From contig CADBYZ010000039.1 of the NCBI GenBank assembly GCA_902799075.1, positions 1 through 41,818 of the forward strand: a stretch of 41,818 bases of DNA. Reading direction: 5' to 3'. Position numbers and translations under genes: made by a program. How positions within the stretch are numbered: position 1 is the first letter of the stretch; every line of letters begins with the position of its first letter. The notes beneath the pieces were generated by a model. It was not told the DNA's origin and ran no database searches. It was given only the letters and a program-made list of their open reading frames with translations. Below are positions 15,864-24,295 of the stretch, piece after piece. Source of the DNA: Oscillospiraceae bacterium. GTDB taxonomy: Bacteria; Bacillota; Clostridia; Oscillospirales; Oscillospiraceae.

Positions 15864-17385
15864 AGACTGTCGAAAAGATCATCAATCCCGTCCCCCGCGC
15901 GGGCGAACAGTCCCCCGGGAAAATTTACGACGAAAAGCTGAAGGTCCGCGCGCGCCGTGAGTGGCGCGGCGTGAAGGATACTTTCTATGATTACACCCGC
16001 TGGCTGTACCTGCTGAGCGTGCTGGGCCGCTTTATCATGGTCCCGCGCAATGTCAAGGGCTTCTTCCGCTACCGCTGGATGATGAGCTATCTCTTCGTGC
16101 CCCACGGCATGGACAAGTTCACCATCGGCCTTCGCGGCGAGGCGCTGCGCATCGCCCACACCTCCTTCAACTTCGTCATCGCCGACGTGACCCAGGCCAT
16201 CGCCAACTGCTTCCGCGGCGACCGCCGTGTCGGCAACGACAAGGCATACTCCGACAAGTGCGTCATCACCGACGAAAACTCCATGGTCACCTTCATGATG
16301 GGCTTTGACCGCGACAAGGTGCACACCATCCTGCGCGAGGTGCCCACCATGTTCGCCTCCAACATCTTCCACCAGTTCAACGTCATGCACTATCTGGACA
16401 TCGCCCAGCAGTACGGCATCCCCGGCGACGTCTGCCCCATGCCCGAGGCCGAGGCCGGCATCTCCATCGAGGACGACTTCTGCGTGCTGGGCTGCTGCGC
16501 CGTACAGAACAACACCACCTGCGACGGCTCCCTCATGGGCAACGGCATCATCGCCAAGCGCCTCGACCGCGAGTACGGCATCCCCACCTTCCAGCTGGCC
16601 ACGCCTCTGCGCCACAAGGAGCCGGACGTCATGGACTATGCCGCCCAGGAGATCAAGAACGCCATCGCCTTCGTCGAAAAGCACACCGGCGAGAAGTGGG
16701 ACTGGGACGTGTACTTTGCCGCCGCCAAACGCGTCAACGACGCCACCCGCTGCCGCATCGCCCAGATGGAGATCAACTCCACGCCCTATCCCCAGTTCTT
16801 CGGCGCGGCCTTCTCCCTGTATAACGATACAAACTACATGGGCAACTCCGGCCGCGATCCCAACTTTGTCAAGATCGACCACAAGCTCCTAAAGCTTGCC
16901 GAGCAGGGCTACAAGGCAAAGCGCATGTACGCCAGGGAGTATCGCCACCGCGCCATCGTCTGGGGCGTACAGCCGCAGTATGTCATCGACATGCTCTACT
17001 GGATGGTCCAGTGCTGGGGCGTCGTGCCGCTGACCGACATGCTCTCCGTTATCAACACCGACATGATCGCCGACACCGACACGCCCGAAAACCGCGAGCA
17101 GGCCTACCGCGACATGGCCATGCTCAACATGGAGATGATCATGCGCAACCACACCCACGGCGGCTACAAGGTGCTGCTGGACGATCTGTGGGATCTGTGC
17201 GAGAAGATGAACGCCGACGCGCGCGCGGCATCCACGTCATGTGGGTCTCTCACGACCTGTGCGACCCGCGCGTCTTTACCCGCCAGGCCATCCGCGACCA
17301 GGTCAACAACTACATGCGCACCGTCATGCGCGAGGAGCCGCTCGACCCGTCGCTGGAGAACATTCCTGACAACGAAGCATACTAA
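15860..17385 (+). CDS. 2-hydroxyacyl-CoA dehydratase-like second subunit, frameshifted near the C-terminus
   Basis: A second HGD-D-like subunit of about 508 residues if corrected. It contains MMSYLFVPHGMDKFTIGLRG, VLREVPTMF-like and VLGCCAVQNNTTCDG segments, the last with a cysteine cluster that could hold iron-sulfur. Its ATG overlaps the stop of the first subunit, so the two are coupled. After codon 453 the frame changes: the tract GACGCGCGCGCGGC at 17216-17229 carries two extra bases (one GC too many) or lacks one. The uncorrected frame runs to 17401 as an Arg/Ser/Thr-rich tail and over the next gene's start, whereas the other frame continues naturally with IHVMWVSHDLCDPRVF and ends at 17385, 12 bases before the next ATG. 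A real mutation, a sequencing or assembly slip, or much less likely a programmed shift could explain it. Confidence 0.85.
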
Positions 17386-17397
17386 GGAGATAGCGAT

Positions 17398-17568
17398 ATG
17401 AAAAAGTTTTTACTGGGCATTTTATGGAAGCTTCTGCTGGTGGTGCTGGGCTTCTTCGCGGTGACCTTTACGATGTATTTCTTCAACCTCGACATGAAGG
17501 CCACCGCCATGGTCGCCCCGCTGCTTGAAAAGTGGTACGACCGGCTCGAGAGAAAGCAATATATTTAA
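17398..17568 (+). CDS. Small single-TM protein (56 aa) of the dehydratase operon
   Basis: A 56-residue protein starting at an ATG with a clear AAGGAG site six bases upstream, 12 bases after the corrected end of the second dehydratase subunit. Residues 4-30 are strongly hydrophobic (FLLGILWKLLLVVLGFFAVT), forming one membrane segment, and the C-terminal 25 residues are amphipathic and charged (LLEKWYDRLERKQYI). It belongs to no family I know. Its place as third gene, with a good ribosome site and a terminator right behind it, argues that it is real and that it tethers or assists the dehydratase at the membrane; this last point is inference only. Confidence 0.75.
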   Translation: MKKFLLGILWKLLLVVLGFFAVTFTMYFFNLDMKATAMVAPLLEKWYDRLERKQYI

Positions 17569-17575
17569 ACGAAAC

Positions 17576-17606
17576 AAGCCCGGCGGATCGTTTACCCGCC
17601 GGGCTT
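17576..17606. terminator. Bidirectional terminator of the dehydratase operon
   Basis: AAGCCCGGCGG (17576-17586) pairs perfectly with CCGCCGGGCTT (17596-17606). It lies between the convergent membrane-peptide gene and the NERD gene. T-runs are short on both sides (CTTTG on the plus strand, CTTGTTTCG on the minus). Confidence 0.75.
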
Positions 17607-17619
17607 TGCTGTCTTTAGG

Positions 17620-18489
17620 CTACTTGCGAACAGTATACTGACATTTCGGATAATTGCTGCATCCGTAAAAGGAACCGTGTTTTCCGCTTTTCAGGACAAG
17701 ATTTCCACCGCATCTTGGACAGATCCCGGCTGCGATTTTGGTATCCCTATCTTGGATTTTTTCTTGAACATATTCTATATGTTCTTGCTTTTTGCTTTGA
17801 TTTGATTCCTGAACATCGCATAACACCTGATAGAAGGTATTCATTTGAGCTTCTGTAAGATGACAGGTCGAAGAATAATCGCGTATATAATCCGCAAGTT
17901 CGTTGATATGCAGAACAGGGGAGTGTGCTTCTATACGCAGCGTTGTCTGATTCGGGAAAACAACGATGGGAACGAAAACAGACTCCGGCACTTGCAGTGT
18001 GCTGGCGAGACTCTTCACATGCCCGTAATTCTGATGGATCGGATTATGAAAAGGAAAGTCTTTCTGTCCGAGATATTGATGCCATTCTGAGCTGCTTTCA
18101 TTTCCGTATACTTTTCCCTGATAGTTCTTCGTTTCGATAACGAAGATACCATGACTGCCTATGACAACGTGGTCAACCTGCGTGGTTTTACCGTCGGCAG
18201 CGGTAAGAATCATATCATTAAACACCAGGAAAAGGTCAGGAGGGAGCTTTGAAAGAGCATAAGCCGCGACAAAGCGTTCACCCTCTTCACCCTTTTCTTC
18301 TGCACTTTTTTCATCAAGATAATCAAATTTAGTTCTCAGATAAGATTGCGGTCTGCTGGCTGTATGCCTTGCCTGTCTCTGCTTGCGGCGGTATCTGCGT
18401 TCCAGTTTTTTCGCCAATGGCTTGCCAATAAGAAGATATACTGCCAAAAATAAAACGATAATCCATATGTTTTCCGTATTATTGTGCAT
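17620..18489 (-). CDS. Membrane NERD nuclease-domain protein with topoisomerase-type zinc finger
   Basis: A 289-residue protein: one N-terminal membrane segment (IWIIVLFLAVYLLIG), a basic stretch, then a NERD domain at about 65-180 with the intact nuclease-like signature QVDHVVIGSHGIFVIETKNY (D plus E-x-K), and a C-terminal topoisomerase-type zinc ribbon, CPRCGG with a later GCSNYPKC, at about 255-285. The start at 18489 puts GAGAG six to seven bases upstream; an ATG six bases earlier would touch that site. NERD proteins with such zinc fingers are thought to process nucleic acid; the substrate here is unknown. The gene is AT-richer than its neighbours, like the degenerate NERD gene at 3879, which hints at a different origin. 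Confidence 0.88.
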   Translation of the reverse strand: MHNNTENIWIIVLFLAVYLLIGKPLAKKLERRYRRKQRQARHTASRPQSYLRTKFDYLDEKSAEEKGEEGERFVAAYALSKLPPDLFLVFNDMILTAADGKTTQVDHVVIGSHGIFVIETKNYQGKVYGNESSSEWHQYLGQKDFPFHNPIHQNYGHVKSLASTLQVPESVFVPIVVFPNQTTLRIEAHSPVLHINELADYIRDYSSTCHLTEAQMNTFYQVLCDVQESNQSKKQEHIEYVQEKIQDRDTKIAAGICPRCGGNLVLKSGKHGSFYGCSNYPKCQYTVRK

Positions 18490-18611
18490 TTTCATCTCTC
18501 ACTTGCAATGGATTTGACTGGTATAATGAAAGTTTATCATAGATTTCATTGAAAGAAAAGATGCTGATTGGTTGTATTCCGATAAGTAGTTTTTTTCACA
18601 TTTCAGATCGC

Positions 18612-18640
18612 TTGACAACGTGGGATGCGGCGGGTATCAT
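18612..18640 (+). promoter_or_regulatory. Sigma-A promoter of the PTS-IIC-like gene
   Basis: A perfect TTGACA (18612-18617) and TATCAT (18635-18640) are 17 bases apart. The start point near 18647 rules out the upstream in-frame ATG at 18625 and supports the start at 18670. Confidence 0.8.
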
Positions 18641-18669
18641 GTTACCATCCTTTTTGGGAGGATAGAAAT

Positions 18670-19743
18670 ATGGAAAAACTGCGCGCGTTTCTCAAACGCA
18701 AAAATATTGTCTTCTCCGGCAAGCGCTACGGCATCGACGCCCTGGGCGCGATGGCGCAGGGACTTTTCTGCTCCCTGCTCATCGGCACGATCATCAAGAC
18801 CCTGGGCGCGCAGCTCAAGGTGCAGATGCTCGCGGATATCGGCGCGTACGCCATGGCGGTGTCCGGTCCCGCGATGGCGGTCGCCATCGGCTACGCTTTG
18901 CAGGCGCCGCCCATGGTGCTCTTTTCCCTCGCCGCCGTGGGCTGGGCATCCAACGCCGAGGGCGGCGCGGGCGGACCGCTCGCGGTTTTGATCATCGCCA
19001 TCATCGCGGCCGAGTGCGGCAAGGCCGTCAGCAAGGAGACGAAGGTCGACCTGCTCGTCACCCCCGCCGTGACCATCATCGTGGGCGTGGCGCTTGCCAA
19101 GCTCATTGCCCCGCCCATCGGCACGGCGGCCTCCGCCTTCGGCATCATGATCGACCGGGCTACCAAGCTCCAGCCCTTCTGGATGGGCATTGCGGTGTCG
19201 GTGCTGGTGGGCATCGCGCTCACGCTGCCGATCTCCTCCGCCGCCATCTGCTCTGTCTTGCAGCTGACCGGCCTTGCGGGAGGCGCGGCTGTGGCGGGCT
19301 GCTGCGCTCAGATGGTGGGCTTTGCGGTCATGAGCTTTAAGGAAAACCGCTGGGGCGGCCTCGTGTCCCAGGGCCTCGGCACCTCGATGCTCCAGATGCC
19401 GAATATCATCCGAAACCCCCGCGTCTGGATCGCCCCCATCGTGTGCTCGGCGATCACCGGCCCGCTTGCCACCTGCCTCTTCCGCCTCGAGATGAACGGC
19501 GCGCCCATCAACTCCGGCATGGGCACCTGCGGCCTGTGCGGTCAGATCGGCGTGTGGACAGGCTGGGTCTCCCCGAGCGCCGAAGCCGTCGCCAAGGGGG
19601 CGCAGGCCATCAGCCCCACAGGCTTTGACTGGCTGGGACTGGTACTGATCTGCTTTGTCCTGCCCGCCGTTCTCTGCCCGCTTCTCAACGCGGTCTGCCG
19701 TAAGCTCGGCTGGGTGAAGGACGGAGACCTGACCCTCGCATAA
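18670..19743 (+). CDS. PTS-IIC-like membrane transporter (PTS_EIIC_2 family)
   Basis: A 357-residue polytopic membrane protein with about ten hydrophobic segments. The start FSGKRYGIDALGAMAQGLFC, the glycine-rich SNAEGGAGGPLAVLIIAII and the late NSGMGTCGLCGQIGVW stretch fit the PTS transporter subunit IIC family PF13303. This family is distinct from classical sugar IIC proteins and usually stands without IIA or IIB partners; none are found here. The ATG at 18670 has a GGGAGG site and lies just behind the promoter. Its substrate is unknown. It is monocistronic, ending at a strong terminator shared with the convergent DnaJ gene. Confidence 0.85.
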   Translation: MEKLRAFLKRKNIVFSGKRYGIDALGAMAQGLFCSLLIGTIIKTLGAQLKVQMLADIGAYAMAVSGPAMAVAIGYALQAPPMVLFSLAAVGWASNAEGGAGGPLAVLIIAIIAAECGKAVSKETKVDLLVTPAVTIIVGVALAKLIAPPIGTAASAFGIMIDRATKLQPFWMGIAVSVLVGIALTLPISSAAICSVLQLTGLAGGAAVAGCCAQMVGFAVMSFKENRWGGLVSQGLGTSMLQMPNIIRNPRVWIAPIVCSAITGPLATCLFRLEMNGAPINSGMGTCGLCGQIGVWTGWVSPSAEAVAKGAQAISPTGFDWLGLVLICFVLPAVLCPLLNAVCRKLGWVKDGDLTLA

Positions 19744-19755
19744 AGAGAAACAGAC

Positions 19756-19795
19756 AACACCCCTGCGAACATGCAACGGTTCGCAGGGGTGTTTT
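19756..19795. terminator. Terminator after the PTS-IIC-like gene
   Basis: A 15-bp perfect stem (19756-19770 with 19779-19793) with an eight-base loop is followed by TTTTG. It lies between two convergent genes and may serve both, though the minus-strand T-run is weak. Confidence 0.85.
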
Positions 19796-19805
19796 GCAAG
19801 CCTTC

Positions 19806-20462
19806 TCAGCAGCAGCACAAAAGCGGCAGTCTGCCGCCGGTGCAGAGGGAGGCGGCGCAGAGCCACACCCAGATCGGGTTGAGGTTGACCGAGCGCTGGT
19901 AGCCGCTGGAATAGCTGTCGTAGAAATCGCCGCCGCTCTGCAGCATCTCCAGAAGCCGGCGGTATTCGTCGTTGTTGGGGTCGAGCCTCACGGCGCGCTT
20001 GGCGTGCTCCAGCGCCGCGACCTTGTTGCCGAGGTACATGTTCGCGCCCGCCGTGAGGTAGTACCACTTGCCGTCGCGCTCCTCCTCGGGCACGCCGGAG
20101 AGAGCGTTGAGCGCCTCGCGGTACATGCCGTTTCGCATGAAATTCCGGGCCGCGGTATACTCGCTGCGCTCGGTCTGCCTGGCCTGGGCATTGTAATAAT
20201 CCGCCCGGCCGCTGTAGCCGTACTGCTGCTGATACGCGCCAGCCGCGCCATAGCCCGCGCCGTACCCGGGACCGCTCTGCACGTTCCCGTTCTTGATCTG
20301 GTCGTAGGCGGCGTTGATGTCGTTCATCTTCTCGGCGGCCTTCGGATCGTCCGGGTTCAGGTCGGGGTGGTATTTCTTTGTCAGATCGCGGTAGGCCTTC
20401 TTGACTTCCTCGTCGGAGGCGTCCGGGGACACGCCCAGTACTTTATACGGGTCCTGAACCAT
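19806..20462 (-). CDS. J-domain protein with TPR-like segment
   Basis: A 218-residue protein with an N-terminal J domain: [20 protein letters not shown] and the HPD triad at residues 32-34, so it should stimulate an Hsp70 (DnaK) ATPase. A Gly/Tyr/Gln-rich linker follows (about 65-95), then two TPR-like helical pairs ([31 protein letters not shown]). The zinc-finger region of classical DnaJ is missing. The short C-terminus is hydrophobic and ends in three cysteines, perhaps a membrane or lipid contact. The ATG at 20462 has a GGAGAGG site; the longer TTG start is rejected. It overlaps the upstream DUF5685 gene by 20 bases and is the last gene of that operon. Confidence 0.9.
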   Translation of the reverse strand: MVQDPYKVLGVSPDASDEEVKKAYRDLTKKYHPDLNPDDPKAAEKMNDINAAYDQIKNGNVQSGPGYGAGYGAAGAYQQQYGYSGRADYYNAQARQTERSEYTAARNFMRNGMYREALNALSGVPEEERDGKWYYLTAGANMYLGNKVAALEHAKRAVRLDPNNDEYRRLLEMLQSGGDFYDSYSSGYQRSVNLNPIWVWLCAASLCTGGRLPLLCCC

Positions 20463-21288
20463 CTTTAGGATCCTCTCCAATGTATTTTTGATTAAATGCC
20501 GCCCATAAACCCACGCACAGGATGTTTTTCAGAAGGTTCACATCCTGCACCAGAGGCAGCCTGTCAAACCAGAAAATGCACTCGCCGAGCTGCATGCGCA
20601 ATATGTCACGGAAGCGCTCCTCATTGCCCGCGTCTCCGGCGAAGCTGCGGAAGGGATTGTAGCTGCCGTGGGCGACATCGTCCTCCAGGTCGATCGCCGC
20701 GTCCAGCAGATAGACAAAGCGCCCCAGGGCGTCGGCCATGCTTCGCAGGGGCTCCGCCCAGCGGTCCTCCCGGAAGACAAAAATCTCGCGCATCATGGCC
20801 CCGAAGCAGGCGGCAGCCGCGTCCGGGTCCTCGCGTCCCGCGTCCTCCAGAGCGGAGAGCTCTTTGAGCGCCTGCTCGATGGCGCCGCACTGGCGGGGAT
20901 ATTTCGCCTTCACGGTCTCGTACCCGGCCTTCAGGGTCCTGGCCTCGGCCCAGGCGGTCACGCGCCTGTCGTCCTTCCAGTCGTCCAGGCACTTGAGATA
21001 GGCCATGGCGATGTTCATATGCGCCGCATAGTCCGTGAGCTCGCTCATGGCGTAGGGATGCGCCTCGATGGGGTGGCGGACGCAGGTTTGATCGCCCTGC
21101 TGCTCCTCCGGCTCATACAGGGAGCCGAGCAGCAGCACAAGGAAGGTCATGTCAAAATTCAGCGTGAGGCGGGCGGTCTGCCCGAAGCAGCGGCTGAGAC
21201 TTCTGCACAGGCCGCAGTATACGGATTTATAACGCGTAAGATCCTCATTTTCCAGGACCTTTGTCGCCGCAACCAGATACCCAAACAT
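20443..21288 (-). CDS. DUF5685 family protein
   Basis: A 281-residue protein recognised as DUF5685 from its start [20 protein letters not shown] and the [12 protein letters not shown] segment, with [14 protein letters not shown] after it. It is mostly helical with conserved acidic pairs ([19 protein letters not shown]), and the pattern of an aspartate-rich helical bundle resembles isoprenoid-synthase-like folds, which is only a remark on shape. The open frame extends to 21705, but the extra part is the shadow of the zinc-ribbon gene. The ATG at 21288 shares a base with the upstream TGA (TGATG), so translation is coupled. DUF5685, a zinc-ribbon protein and a J-domain protein together make a compact operon, suggesting one shared, still unknown, task. 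Confidence 0.85.
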   Translation of the reverse strand: MFGYLVAATKVLENEDLTRYKSVYCGLCRSLSRCFGQTARLTLNFDMTFLVLLLGSLYEPEEQQGDQTCVRHPIEAHPYAMSELTDYAAHMNIAMAYLKCLDDWKDDRRVTAWAEARTLKAGYETVKAKYPRQCGAIEQALKELSALEDAGREDPDAAAACFGAMMREIFVFREDRWAEPLRSMADALGRFVYLLDAAIDLEDDVAHGSYNPFRSFAGDAGNEERFRDILRMQLGECIFWFDRLPLVQDVNLLKNILCVGLWAAFNQKYIGEDPKDGSGPV

Positions 21289-21692
21289 CAGCTTTTCCCC
21301 GTAAACGAATTGCCGCACTTGCGGCAGACGATCTTGATCTTGCCGTTGCCGCGCGGTACGCGCAGCGTGGTCTTGCAGGAGGGACAGGTGAAGAACTTGT
21401 AGTCCTTGCGCTGCACCCATTTCTCTCTGCGGATCTTGAGCCCGGCCTGCACGCTGTAGAGCATGCGCAGGAACTTTCCGTTTTCCTCGCGCCGTTTCGT
21501 GAGGTTGCGTGAGAACATGCGGAAGTAGATATAGCCCAGCAGCGCCAGCACGGCCACCCACATCCAGCGCCCGGCCTGTCCGCCGATGAGCGTCGCCGCA
21601 ATGAGCAGCACCGCGTCCACGGCATACAGAAACAGATTCAGCTGATCGTTGCCGTTTCTCCCGACCATGAAACGCATCATTTTTTCTCTCAT
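21288..21692 (-). CDS. Two-TM protein with C-terminal zinc ribbon
   Basis: A 134-residue protein. Two membrane segments at about 20-57 (LFLYAVDAVLLIAATLIGG and WMWVAVLALLGYIYF) are followed by a basic helix and a zinc ribbon with CPSC and CRKC pairs about 22 residues apart. Start choice is uncertain: the first ATG has GGAG five bases upstream, and an ATG four codons later has GAGAG before it. It heads the operon with the DUF5685 and J-domain genes and is coupled to the former by a TGATG overlap. Function unknown. Confidence 0.82.
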   Translation of the reverse strand: MREKMMRFMVGRNGNDQLNLFLYAVDAVLLIAATLIGGQAGRWMWVAVLALLGYIYFRMFSRNLTKRREENGKFLRMLYSVQAGLKIRREKWVQRKDYKFFTCPSCKTTLRVPRGNGKIKIVCRKCGNSFTGKS

Positions 21693-21825
21693 GAGGCTCC
21701 GCCATCGCTTTCTTCAGGATTCATACTTATTGATTTTACCACATCATGGCGGCAATGTATCAAAAAACTGTGAATTTCTGAAAACACCTGAGAGAAGCAT
21801 CCAAACAGCTTTTGGAAACGCAGGC

Positions 21826-24123
21826 TTATCCCACGCACTCGGTGCCTTTCCAGATACCGGTTCGGCTTGTGCCGTCAGCCCAGGTATAGGTGCCCTCGCC
21901 GTCGCGCTTGTCGTTCTTCCAATATCCCTCATAACGGTCGCCGTTTGACCAGTAAAATGTCCCCCGGCCGTTACGGACGTCGTTCGACCACGAGCCCACA
22001 TATATTCCGCCGTCCTTGTAGATTGCAATGCCCCAGCCGTCACGCGCGGCGTTCACAAAGTCACCTGCGTAAATGAAGCCGTCGGAGAACAGATAGGTAC
22101 CATACCCATTGATGACGCCGTTGACGTAGTTGCCCACATATACGTCCCCGGCCCAGTCGCTGCGTGCGCCGAAGCTGTAGGTGCCATAACCATTTCGCGT
22201 GCCGCCGCTGCATTCGCCGATATAAACGTCGCCCTTGTCATAGGCGTTTGCGCTCACATTGCCGTGCCGGGCGGAGCCGCTGTGGGCGGTGGAGCCGTAG
22301 GCTTCTCCGGTGAAGCGCAAGCCGATCGAGTCCGCCTCGGCAAACCAGCCGTTGATCGAGTCATTCCGGAATTCGCCGGTCTGGACGCTGCCCGCACGGG
22401 AAATTAACGTGCCCCAGCCGTTGAAATCGCTGTCCTGAATGTCGCCAATATAGTATTTGTAGGTACCGCTGAGAGCCATAAGACCGTTGCCGGTGAATTT
22501 CCCATACTTCCAATTGCCCCGGAGGATCGATCCCCTGGGCGAAATCATGGTGCCGGTTCCATTCGGCATACTGAGCGACCAGTATCCGTCATAGATGGTG
22601 CCGTCCGCCTCGCGTTTTATTCCCTGGCCCTCACAGTAGTCAAGAAAGACCTGACCTTCATACACAGCGCCGTCCGGGTAGGTGATTCTGCCCTTGCCTT
22701 CCGGTGAGCTGTCTTTGAATTCGCCCTTATATACCGAACCGTCAGAATATGTTGCGGTGCCCTGACCGTTGAGCGCGTCGTCTTTCCACACTCCCTCGTA
22801 CTTTTTGCCGTCGGGGTACGTGATAACACCCTGTCCTTCGCACATGTCGTTTTTCCACTGCCCCGTGTAGCTTATGCCGTCGATGTATATGACGGTACCC
22901 TGGCCCTCACGCAAGCCGTTAACCCACTGTCCCGTATAGCTGAAGCCATCGGGGCCGGTATATGTGCCCTGACCGTGATATTTGCCGTCCTTGAATGAGC
23001 CGACATACTTATCGCCGCTGTCGAGGGTCAGCGTGCCCTCACCTTCGGGTTTTCCGTTCTTGAGCTCGCCTTCGTACTCAATTCCTTCCGCAAGCGTAAC
23101 ATGGCTATAGCCTGTGATCGTTTTGGGATCGGGCTCGCCGTCTTCCCAGCGGGCCGTAACCTTCCTTCCGTCGGTATAGGTCATGGTTCCTTCGCCGCTG
23201 CGCTTGCCGTTTTTCCAGGCGCCCTTATAAACATCACCGTTAGCGTAGGTCATGGTTCCCGTGCCCGTGCGTATGCCGTCTTTCCAGGCCCCCTCGTATA
23301 CATCGCCGTCGGCATAGGTCATGGTTCCTGTGCCCGTGCGCATGCCGTCTTCCCAGGCCCCCTCGTATACATCGCCGTCGGCATAGGCCATGGTTCCTGT
23401 GCCCGTGCGTATGCCGTCTTCCCATGCTCCCTCGTAAACATCACCGTTAGCGTAGGTCATGGTTCCTGTGCCGCTGCACAGATCGTTATCCCATGCCCCC
23501 TTGTAAACATCGCCGTTAGCGTAGGTCATGGTTCCTTCACCGCTGCGTATGTTGTTATCCCATGCCCCCTTGTAAACATCGCCGTTGGCGTAGGTCATGG
23601 TTCCCGTGCCGCTGCGCAGATCGTTATCCCATGCACCCTCATAAACATCGCCGTTGGCGTAGGTCATGGATCCCTCACCGCTGCGCAGATCGTTATCCCA
23701 TGCACCCTTGTAAACATCGCCGTTAGCGTAGGTCATGATCCCTTCACCGCTGCGCAGATCGTTATCCCATGCACCCTCATAAACATCGCCGTTGGCGTAG
23801 GTCGTGGTTCCCGTGCCGCTGCGCAGATCGTTATCCCATGCACCCTCATAAACATCGCCGTTGGCGTAGGTCATGGATCCCTCACCGCTGCGCGTGCCGT
23901 TATCCCATGCGCCCTCGTATATATTGCCATTGGAGAAAATCATTTTTCCGGCATCCTGGGGGCGCCCATTATACCATAATCCTTCATAGCGGCTCCCGTC
24001 ATCCAGCGTTTTGGACACCCGCCGCGGGCGGGAAAACATGGTACCGCACAGCGCAATAAGCAGAGCAGCGACAACGCAAACGATAATCAATGCTTTGCTT
24101 CTTTTTTTTATAAGATTATCCAT
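21826..24123 (-). CDS. Long MORN-repeat protein with N-terminal membrane anchor
   Basis: A 765-residue protein with one membrane segment near the N-terminus (ALIIVCVVAALLIALCGTM) and then MORN repeats of about 23 residues (YxGxWxxGxxxGxG pattern) to the end. About eleven N-terminal units (DVYEGAWDNDLRSGTGTMTY type) are nearly identical; about fourteen C-terminal ones are diverged. A less regular block (FTGEAYGSTAHSGSARHGN) interrupts the later repeats. The ATG at 24123 has a GAGGAG site and is preferred to a GTG three codons earlier. MORN repeats form extended beta-hairpin rods that bind lipids or proteins; here the rod would probably be outside the membrane given the topology. It is monocistronic with its own promoter. 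Function unknown. Confidence 0.93.
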   Translation of the reverse strand: MDNLIKKRSKALIIVCVVAALLIALCGTMFSRPRRVSKTLDDGSRYEGLWYNGRPQDAGKMIFSNGNIYEGAWDNGTRSGEGSMTYANGDVYEGAWDNDLRSGTGTTTYANGDVYEGAWDNDLRSGEGIMTYANGDVYKGAWDNDLRSGEGSMTYANGDVYEGAWDNDLRSGTGTMTYANGDVYKGAWDNNIRSGEGTMTYANGDVYKGAWDNDLCSGTGTMTYANGDVYEGAWEDGIRTGTGTMAYADGDVYEGAWEDGMRTGTGTMTYADGDVYEGAWKDGIRTGTGTMTYANGDVYKGAWKNGKRSGEGTMTYTDGRKVTARWEDGEPDPKTITGYSHVTLAEGIEYEGELKNGKPEGEGTLTLDSGDKYVGSFKDGKYHGQGTYTGPDGFSYTGQWVNGLREGQGTVIYIDGISYTGQWKNDMCEGQGVITYPDGKKYEGVWKDDALNGQGTATYSDGSVYKGEFKDSSPEGKGRITYPDGAVYEGQVFLDYCEGQGIKREADGTIYDGYWSLSMPNGTGTMISPRGSILRGNWKYGKFTGNGLMALSGTYKYYIGDIQDSDFNGWGTLISRAGSVQTGEFRNDSINGWFAEADSIGLRFTGEAYGSTAHSGSARHGNVSANAYDKGDVYIGECSGGTRNGYGTYSFGARSDWAGDVYVGNYVNGVINGYGTYLFSDGFIYAGDFVNAARDGWGIAIYKDGGIYVGSWSNDVRNGRGTFYWSNGDRYEGYWKNDKRDGEGTYTWADGTSRTGIWKGTECVG
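23221..23925. repeat. Tandem 69-bp repeats coding for MORN units
   Basis: About ten copies of a 69-bp unit follow each other in the MORN gene, each containing the core GCGTAGGTCATGGTTCC and CATCGCCGTTGGC or close variants. Copies also match at third codon positions, which points to recent duplication or gene conversion rather than old divergence. Copy number is a multiple of 23 codons, so gain or loss would keep the frame. Confidence 0.92.
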
Positions 24124-24159
24124 GAGAAGCACTCCTCGTTCAGCCAGATTTTCAAAATC

Positions 24160-24188
24160 ATATTACCATCTATATGGAAGATTTTCAA
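24160..24188 (-). promoter_or_regulatory. Promoter of the MORN-repeat gene
   Basis: On the minus strand TTGAAA (24183-24188) and TAATAT (24160-24165) are 17 bases apart, about 30 bases before the ribosome site of the gene. Confidence 0.65.
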
Positions 24189-24238
24189 GGAAATAATCTT
24201 ATTTCGGCAGTTCCGAAACAAATGATAATCAGCACGGC

Positions 24239-24267
24239 TTGCAAAAATACGACCCCGCGTGTAAACT
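24239..24267 (+). promoter_or_regulatory. Promoter of truA
   Basis: TTGCAA (24239-24244) and TAAACT (24262-24267) are 17 bases apart. The start point near 24274 leaves a leader of about 20 bases with a GGGAGG site, and excludes the upstream in-frame start at 24239. Confidence 0.6.
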
Positions 24268-24295
24268 GTTTTCATCAGATATATGGGAGGCAGCT

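Noticed and set aside
15860..17401. Programmed ribosomal frameshifting as explanation for the frame change at 17216-17229.
   Set aside because: There is no slippery heptamer or obvious stimulating pseudoknot, and the shifted product would be only slightly different in length; a dinucleotide slip in the sequence is simpler.
18637..20067. A 476-codon minus-strand frame over the PTS-IIC-like gene.
   Set aside because: Shadow of a clear membrane protein gene with its own promoter; Arg/His/Gly-rich translation.
23101..23979. A 292-codon plus-strand frame with a regular repeated translation (GHGSRAAAQIVIPC).
   Set aside because: It is the antisense reading of the 69-bp MORN repeats; periodicity comes from the DNA repeat.
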